From Phytophthora colocasiae (taxonomy: Eukaryota; Oomycota; Peronosporomycetes; Peronosporales; Peronosporaceae): 64,000 nucleotides of DNA. A model generated the notes under the pieces. That model was not told the DNA's origin and ran no database searches. It saw only the letters and a list, made by a program, of their open reading frames with translations. Position numbers and translations under genes: made by a program. This document shows, piece by piece, positions 57,244-64,000 of the stretch (position 1 is its first letter; each line of letters opens with the position of its first letter). The stretch is taken from positions 158,322-222,321 of the forward strand of contig JAGKQI010000035.1 in the NCBI GenBank assembly GCA_018806915.1, written 5' to 3'.

Positions 57244-57251
57244 TATAAATA
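57244..57251 (+). promoter_or_regulatory. TATA-like box in the gypsy-2 LTR
   Basis: TATAAATA about 165 bp before the LTR end at 57413, in a position suitable for the retroelement promoter. Confidence 0.4.
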
Positions 57252-57690
57252 GGTGCGTTCGTGTGGCAGCATCGAACGAACCGGCGCGGTGAACCGAGCC
57301 AACAGGAGCGTGTGAAGTTGAAGTGTGCTCTTTAGCACCCGATCCTTGGATATTCCGCCCGGCAGCACCATCTATTCGACCCGCTGGTGGGCAGTGAGAC
57401 TGAACCCATTTCATGGTGGTCATACAGGGGCTTGTCTCACTGCAACAAAGGCGCCTACGGAATCTAACGAGAGTAATGACGAGTCAATCAAGAGACAGGC
57501 TCGTAAGAGGGCCACGAGGAAACAGGTGTCGACGCGATCGAGAAGCACGAGGCAAAGAAACTCACAGAGTCGTCAAGCAGCGAGTGATGAAGTAGCAGGT
57601 GTTGCCCGAAGTAGCAGTGACGAAGCCACGATCAGCCCTGAAGAGTATGAAGACAAGCGAGCGCCGTCAGCGAGAGAAGTCAATGACCCC

Positions 57691-58200
57691 ATGGTGACGA
57701 CAAGGAGTCAAGCGCACAGAGAATGGGAAGAAGCTGAGCGATTCCTCGCCAGAGCAGAAGTGAACGAGGATGTACTGAAGCGAGTTATGGGGCATGAACC
57801 TGGCAATCCACCTCCAGACCAAGACGTTGTTGAAGATGCACCACGGGCACTTGTGGAAATGGAAGTTATGGCAGCGGAACTAAAAGCGCTCCGAGAAGTA
57901 GTTCGACAGCTAAGGCTGCGCCGTAATGAGAATCCACCACGTAGACAGCAACGAACTGACGGGACGACGGCCGTGCGTGTGGAGAACCACCAGGGCGGTA
58001 TCGGCAAGCCCTCCGAAGAGATACCGATGAACGAGAGCCCAGTGTTGGACGAAGACGGACGTCAGATCGTGAACGAGGAGGAATGTCTCGAGATCGCCAA
58101 GGGGCACCACCGAGACGCCGTGTGGAACGCCGACGACGTGGGCGACCAGGAGGGGATGATCAACCGTCTTCTTCCAGAAGTAGTGCCTCTGATGTGGTGA
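57691..58200 (+). CDS. gag: gypsy-2 Gag-like protein N-terminus, 169 residues
   Basis: The open frame extends upstream to the primer-binding site; the first in-frame ATG is at 57691 (MVTTRSQAHREWEEAERFLA). It is highly charged, with a leucine-rich helical stretch (ALVEMEVMAAELKALREVVR) like the region before capsid in oomycete gypsy Gags. There is no zinc knuckle, and the frame stops at 58200, well short of a complete Gag. The assignment relies on position after the primer site and general composition. Confidence 0.5.
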   Translation: MVTTRSQAHREWEEAERFLARAEVNEDVLKRVMGHEPGNPPPDQDVVEDAPRALVEMEVMAAELKALREVVRQLRLRRNENPPRRQQRTDGTTAVRVENHQGGIGKPSEEIPMNESPVLDEDGRQIVNEEECLEIAKGHHRDAVWNADDVGDQEGMINRLLPEVVPLMW

Positions 58201-58469
58201 AGTGGACAAGAAGATTTTTCGGAAAGGCGATTGCAGCCACGAAGCCCAGAGAGCCGGAGCAAGCGACAGGGGGCGACCTGTGATGCTGCAGCGGGGCTGC
58301 GTAGGTGTGCACGGCACAGAGGAAGGTTGGGCGTTGACTCGTAGAGGTCCTGGCTTGCAGCAGGCACTACAGCCTCTCGGTTCTATACAAGAACCAAGTA
58401 GGTCCACTAAATACGGGACTCACAATCAGTGTCCCTTGGTAATAAAGCGAACTGGGCTACACTCAATTA

Positions 58470-58730
58470 TGTAAATGCAAACTCGATTTTTATTTATTTT
58501 ATTGCTCCTAATCCTGAATGTAACGGATTTAGTATCTAATATACTACCAATCCTAATCAAATGTAATGTGTGGCTCTGAGCTAACAGCCAGCAACTGGCT
58601 ACATGTGTGGGACGTGTGAGAAACATCTCATGTGTTGCGGCTACACGGATCTGTGACTTCAGACCTGGATGGTGTATACCACACCTATTGTGGTAGCCAA
58701 GGCGCGCAGCGCCGTGTAACTCCGGTTACA
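58470..58730 (-). repeat. gypsy-3 3' LTR
   Basis: On the minus strand it starts TGTAACCGGAG right after the polypurine tract and ends ...TTTACA, with TGTAA/TTACA terminal inverted repeats. AATAAA signals near 58490 fall inside it, as expected for R. Alternative ends at 58514 or 58562 also give TTACA, but they would exclude the polyadenylation signals. Confidence 0.6.
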
Positions 58731-58741
58731 CCCTCCCCACC
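58731..58741 (-). promoter_or_regulatory. polypurine tract of gypsy-3
   Basis: Minus-strand GGTGGGGAGGG directly abuts the LTR start TGTAAC, the normal position for the plus-strand primer of reverse transcription. Confidence 0.7.
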
Positions 58742-60159
58742 AAAACCGTGGATACGGAGTATCTACAACTGTAGACATAACTGCCTTGTCAAGCGCCTGC
58801 TCTACCGGCAACTTTCCGATAAAAAGAAATCTTCCTCAACGAGAGTGCGCGGTGGTGCGCTGGCTCAACGAGCACCATTCCTTCAATTCTCCCCAGCGAG
58901 CCAACCGCATCCTGAGGTGTCCAGTGACCAGGCGTTCACGCCCCAGCGCCCTCAGCGCTTTCCGGCCTGAGCCTCGGCTCCCTCTCATACGCTCTCCGAT
59001 TCGGAGTATTTTCGGCGGCGTCTCGCCTTCGCTACGCCGGAGCGATGTTCAAGGCGCAGCCTGACGTCAAAGTGGTAGCGGTGGCTCACCCTTTCGAGTA
59101 ACACGACAGCGTCGCCGACGGCGCTGACCCACGTCGCCTCTCTCCTTACAGAGGAAGGCGAGGTTCGAAGTGGACTTACGAGGGAGTCCGAAGCAGGGCG
59201 ATGCCTGGCATGCGTCTCCTGCTCCTGCGAGCCCTCGGACGATCTTGGATCTGAGCTGCGCTCTCCACGCGATCCGCGTCGGTACTCAATTCCTCGGCAG
59301 CTGGCGGCAGCCCAATCCGTTCCCGGAGGGACCTTCGAGCCTCGTGCTCAACGCGTTGCGCAACGCACCACCGCTTCCCTGCTCGCGATGAGCCAGAGCT
59401 CACTCAAGCGGAGCCGTCGAAGACGCGACCGTCACCAACCTCTCTGGATGAGTGCGCACAGGAGGCTTCCCTCGAGCGGTGCTCCAGAGTCACGGCTCGA
59501 CCGGTCCAACGGGACATCGTGGGGACTTCGTCGCGGCGCGACTACGGCTTCGGAGCCTCGCGACCCTGCCGAGGCAGGTGAAGCAGCTGATGGCGCAGCC
59601 AAACCTGCATGGTTACGCCATAGGCAATCCTCCACGTACATGGTGTGGCTGGAAACTCAGCAGCGACAGGGGCTCCATGAGCGTTTCCTGACCCCGCAGG
59701 TGGTGCACACACTCGCCGAGTATCGGCAAACGCTTAGATACAACAGCCGACGGGGAGATCTGTAGCCTCCAGATGGAGGACTCTGATCCACTCCTGCTCC
59801 AAACCGGAGAGACCACCCGGGACTTACATGGTCCATGTGGCCACCTGAGGCAATGAGGCTTCACGGAATGCTCGCGTCGTTTGACCGGCTCATGGAGAGC
59901 TGCGCCGAGGTGGACGTCCGCCCGCCCGGAGGTCTACTCTTCCAGTACGCGAAGATACGCAGTGCGGGCTCCGGCCGCTTTCCCGTCGTCACACGACGGC
60001 AGTGGCTCCCGCCTCTCAGGCTACTCATCCCTGCTTCGCATGGATGCTCCTTCAGTCTCCGAGGGAGACTTCGCTGGCTGTGTGCTGTAGCCACGGACCA
60101 GAGCCCTGAGCTCGGCTGGTTATCCGTCAGCTTCTCACACTAGTGGTGAGAAGCGGGTG
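58742..60159. other. gypsy-3 sequence between pol and the 3' LTR
   Basis: About 1.4 kb of GC-rich sequence with many overlapping short frames on both strands and none convincing. It may hold the remains of an additional ORF, or a foreign insertion, but no motif is recognisable. Confidence 0.4.
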
Positions 60160-63100
60160 TCAGACCCGAGTGGTCGACCTCGAGCCCTTCTGGCGCCCTT
60201 CTGATCTTCGCTGATCAAACTGGTAGCGTTCCACGACGTCAGGGCAGTCCTTCTGCCTCAGGGACCCTTCAAACTCCTGTACGAGTTTTGGGAATGAGGA
60301 TATCTCACGCCACTTCACCAGATACTGGCTTTTGACTACGGTGGCGACGCCGCGCCACTCAGGCGCTCCACGTGGTAGTGGGGAGTCTCTTCGCTCATCG
60401 GAGCAACGGCGGAGGAGGCCGATTCGCTGCGTGAACGCCGTACCGATGAGTGTGACGAGCGCCATTTGTCGCATCGCGCCTGGTACCAACTCGCTGATCA
60501 CTCGATCGGTACTTCCGGAGTCAGACCTCCAGTCCCTTCTAGGGAACGCGGTCGAGAGTGTTTGGCATTCGCATGCCCGTCTCTGCCTTCATGACATGGA
60601 GGAGATTGAAAGCCGGATGGCTTGGCTCGAAGGTCCTCAGTCCCTGACTCGCTCGCCTGCACCCAGCAGGAGCTTCAGCTCGCTGGAGCTGGTGCGAGGT
60701 CAGGGGTGACGTTGCTGCGCTGCAGATGACGGCAGCCTGGGCACGTGTCGTCGGTGCCAGCGCCTCCAGCGCTCACTCCCGCGTGGGGTCCTGATATACG
60801 GCTTGCTGCCGGACGTAGGAAACACCGGGTGTGTTCGCATCCGGCTTTCGGCAAGTCAAGCGTGTATGCCAGGCCCTTCTTGGCCACGACCGTAAATGGT
60901 CCGATGAAACGCGGACGCAATTTTCGTCTTCAAAGACATTTGACACTGCATGTGTAGGTAGGTTCTTAGCGTTTAATAAAACCTGGTCACCGACCTTAAA
61001 TTCCTACACATTGTTTCTACCTTTGTATCCGGGCTTGTTCCTTCTGGAACGTCTCTAGCTTTCAGCCATCGCGCGTCACGCGCCACGGCGCAATACGCCT
61101 AATCTCACCGGGAGAGGAAGTCATCGACTTGTTTACGCACAGCAGAAGGGCTGATATCAGCAAGCTCTCGGAGTCGAGCGACGGTACACAGCTCTCTCCC
61201 CAATAAGCCCAAGGCCACCGCGTGGCGGAGTGAGCGGAACGCGCGGGTGCGCAAGGCCGTTCACGTAGAACGGGGGTGAAGCCTGTCGAGGCATGCACCG
61301 CATTGTTCATGGAGAACTCAACGAGTAGGGAGCATAGCGCTCCAACGCTTCGGCGTTTCAGCGCATACGCTGCGGAGGATGTCCTCCAGAACGCGGTTCA
61401 TGCGTTCGGTCTGACCGTCGGTCTGCGGATGGTCCGCCGTGGACATGTCCAGTCGAGTGCCCAGCACCTTGAAGACGGACGTCCAGAAGTGACCCGTGAA
61501 ACGGGGATCTCGATCCGAGACAATGGTCTCAGGCAGCCCATGCCGGCGGAAGACCCGATCGATGAAGATCGTCTCTGTACCAGCACCATCGACGGTGTCC
61601 GGCACAGCCGCTAGATGAGCCATCTTGCCCAGACGGTCAACAAAGACCACCACGTTCGTGTTGCTCGCCGAGTCCTTTCGGCAGGCCAAACACAAAGTCC
61701 ATACTTATGGACTGCCAACACCCAGAGGGTACAGGTAAGCTTCGCTGAAAGCGGCGCAGCCGCATGCGGCGAGGGTTTAACCCGCTGACATCGTCTCGCA
61801 CGTGCGCACATATGTGCTGACCCACTTGCACATCTTCTCGGCCACCAGTACATGGAGCTCACTGAGCCGTACGTTTTCCTCGCGACCGAGGTGGCCGCCT
61901 GTGGGTGTGTCGGAGCCTCATAGAGGATACGGTACTTCAGATCCTCATCGTGAGGAACTAATACTCGTGGTGGGTCATCCTGACCCGTGCTAGTATTGTT
62001 GCAGACCGCCTTCCAGGCTGTATGTTGGAGTTCCGCCCAGGCGTCGTGACAGAGTCACCTTTGAGTCTTTAACCTGGCCTGCTCCCCAGAGCTTGGAGCA
62101 ACGCGACACAAGAGTCGTCCTGAGCGTACGCTGCTCGAACCATGTCCGTCACGGACGACGTCACTGAGGTGACAGTAGAGAACTCGCAGTCCGGGCGACG
62201 TGATAACGCGTCAAAGAGGACGTTCTGCCTGCCAGGCTTGTACTTCACCTCGAAGTTATACTCCGCAAAGAAGGAGAGCCATCGGGCCATCCTTCGCGAG
62301 AGGTGAGGCGACTGCGTCGCTGTGCGTAGTGACGCATGATCCGTGTAGATCACAAACGGCTTGGAGCCGAGCAGGTGAACCCTGAATTTGACGAGAGCGT
62401 ACTTCATCGCAAAGTAGCTCCTTGTCATGAACTGGATAGTTCTTCTCAGCAGCCTTGAGCTGTCGCGACTCAAAACGCAACGACGCGTCTGCGCCCTTCG
62501 GCGTCCGCTTTGTAGCAAAAGACCGCCGATGGCAAAGTCAGAGGCGCGTCACAGACGACAATAAACGGACGAGCGGGGTCTGGCAGCGCCAGCATCGGTG
62601 CCTCGAAGCAGGCTATCCCTGATACAAGTGAACGCATTCTCGTGCTCGGGTACGCCATGATCACTCGGCATCCTTCTTAAGGGAGATCCGTCAGTGGCCG
62701 AGCCAACTCAGCGTGTAGCCTTCCTGCTGTACTTGTGCAAGTAGTTGGCCAAACCCTGTTTACCTTACGCAAGTCCTTCTGGTTCAAGGGAACCGGCCAA
62801 TCCACAATGGCCTTGACCTTTGCTGGATCAGCACGAAGGCCATAAGCTTCTCAATGAAGCACCCTAGAAGGGGGATTTCTTCCGCGCCAAAGACGCACTT
62901 GTCTGCGTTATGTACAGCTTGTTCGTGCGCATGCACTCGAGCACAGCTCTCACGTGTTCCACGTGCACCTCAACGTCAGTCTTGCCGTAAGTTCGGCCTG
63001 ACTGCGGACGCAGAACACGTCGTCAAAGCATGTTTGTGCGAATGCCCGTAGGGGCCTGAAACAGCCGCGTCACTAGACGATTGAACGCCGCGGGCGTCTT

Positions 63101-64000
63101 CGAGAGCCCTTGGTGCATGACGACCTATTTCACCCCCGCATAGCACACCGCTCAGCGCCTCACCGCCGCGCTTAATATCACTGGCCCGCTTGAGCTGTTG
63201 ATAGTAACGCATCGACTAAGTCGAGTGCACTGTACATGGTGTAACTTACCATGTTGTTCTGAAGAACATTCTTCTTAGGAATCGGCGTTCGTGCCTGAAT
63301 CGTGGCAGTGTTGAGCGAGCAGGCGTGAATGATATGCCACTTGCCATTCGGCTTTCTATCACAGAACGCCGGCGCGGAATGCGGAGACTTGCTCTCGCGC
63401 ACGAGACTTCGTCGCGTAAGTCACAATGGAAGAAGGTGTCAACGACGTCGCATTGCTCTTCAGGAAGAGGCCACCGGTTGGTTACGCAGTACTTAGTTCC
63501 GGGAACTAAGTCGATCTCATGACGAACGCCTCGGTCGGGAGGCAGGCCACTCGGTGGTTCCTTCGAGACAACGTCTCCATATTCCTTCAGCAAGGAGTGG
63601 AAGGGATCCGAGGGATTCTTGAGGATCTCCGATCCACTCCTGGCGTTCAACGCCTTCTTGACTTCGGCCAAGACGGAATCTTGCCAACGAGGGACGACGA
63701 GTTTAACTCCTCCTCAGGTCGAACGATGACCACCTCGGCGAATTCGCCAGCCTTTCAAGGCTGTTATCGCCAAAGTTTTATGGCGACACATCTCTTCTAG
63801 ATCAAGGAGCTTGTCAACACTTCTGGCAAGTCAACCAGCAGGACACTGCCTTCGGCACTACCGCCCACTCCATCAACCAGAGTGTATAGCTGCCCGCTGT
63901 GCCCTCCGGGTGCGTCGGTGGCACTTGACGTCACGGGATGACGAGACGCAGAGCGTCTCGCCCGAAGGGTTTTACGACGTTCCTCGCCTAGCCGAAGATC
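60160..64000 (-). pseudogene. pol: gypsy-3 pol: RT, RNase H, integrase, chromodomain; multiple frameshifts
   Basis: Domains on the minus strand. The RT N-terminal region is at 63671-63250 (DLVPGTKYCVTNRWPLPEEQ, then RKPNGKWHIIHA and YSALDLVDAL). RNase H is at 62518-62069 (FVIYTDHASLRTAT, KYKPGRQNVLFDALSRR). The integrase zinc finger is near 61850-61760 (CQRVKPSPHAAAPL). The catalytic core is at 61740-61318, with VFVDRLGKMAH, IVSDRDPRFTGHFW and QTDGQTERMNRVLED supplying D, D and E. The integrase tail is at 60920-60850 (RPRFIGPFTVV), and a chromodomain-like YLVKWREISSF...CPDVVERY is near 60330-60220. Frame changes separate nearly every block, and the RT active-site YxDD region is lost in them, so it is inactive. 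Confidence 0.85.

Larger units (their letters stand above)
57150..58469 (+). mobile_element. gypsy-2, 5' end (LTR, primer-binding site, gag), truncated
   Basis: A plus-strand LTR element. The LTR appears to end in CA at 57413, immediately followed by TGGTGGTCATACAGGGGC (57414-57431), the form of a tRNA primer-binding site. A Gag-like ORF follows. After 58200 no pol is seen: the sequence meets the 3' LTR of the oppositely oriented gypsy-3 at 58470, so the rest was lost or displaced. The left LTR boundary is approximate. Confidence 0.55.
58470..64000 (-). mobile_element. gypsy-3, chromodomain-type Ty3/gypsy element, 3' part, decayed
   Basis: On the minus strand the order is reverse transcriptase, RNase H, integrase, chromodomain, then about 1.4 kb of untranslated or decayed sequence, a polypurine tract and the 3' LTR (58730-58470). 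The 5' end lies right of the window. The many frame breaks show it is old compared with gypsy-1. Confidence 0.85.

Overview
The window looks like a TE-rich segment of an oomycete genome, most likely Phytophthora or a close relative. Supporting evidence: a predicted secreted protein with an RXLR-EER type leader (36959-37357), an axonemal dynein heavy chain (zoospore flagella), short GT-AG introns of about 50-80 bp, and oomycete-style Ty3/gypsy, MULE, Helitron and pogo elements. No species is assigned.

Region 1-33.1 kb is a transposon mosaic. A GATC-rich gypsy element (minus strand, 1-4540) carries an apparently intact pogo-like element (2375-4007) between its gag and pol. Next come a Helitron fragment, half of a MULE, half of a small Harbinger-type element, and a broken Fanzor (eukaryotic TnpB-like RNA-guided nuclease) at 7381-9356. 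Three Helitrons then stand head to tail: Helitron-1 (9775-19764), Helitron-3 (19765-22347) and Helitron-2 (22348-28477). After them lie the other halves of the MULE and of the Harbinger-type element, and a second MULE (about 30.95-33.3 kb). The broken halves of Helitron-2, MULE-1 and the Harbinger element are all rejoined by undoing one inversion of 6475-29385 (22.9 kb).

Helitron-1 has a 2012-residue Rep-helicase and two cargo genes: a SET-domain methyltransferase with AWS and post-SET cysteines, and an antisense three-exon gene that may be an OB-fold (RPA-like) ssDNA-binding protein. The latter survives with mostly synonymous changes in Helitron-3.

Region 34-56.4 kb is a host gene island: an MBOAT acyltransferase, a Maf-type nucleotide pyrophosphatase (convergent), a tiny secreted peptide, an RXLR-type candidate, a dynein heavy chain, a coiled-coil plus PX-domain protein, a ferric-reductase/NADPH-oxidase-like protein preceded by a mariner-like MITE, and a small cysteine-rich secreted protein. 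Dynein, ferric reductase and the cysteine-rich gene contain isolated single-base frame breaks, which could be assembly errors or real damage.

Region 56.4-64 kb returns to retroelements: the 5' end of a plus-strand gypsy element (LTR end, primer site, gag) and the 3' part of a decayed minus-strand chromodomain gypsy element with a recognisable 3' LTR and polypurine tract.
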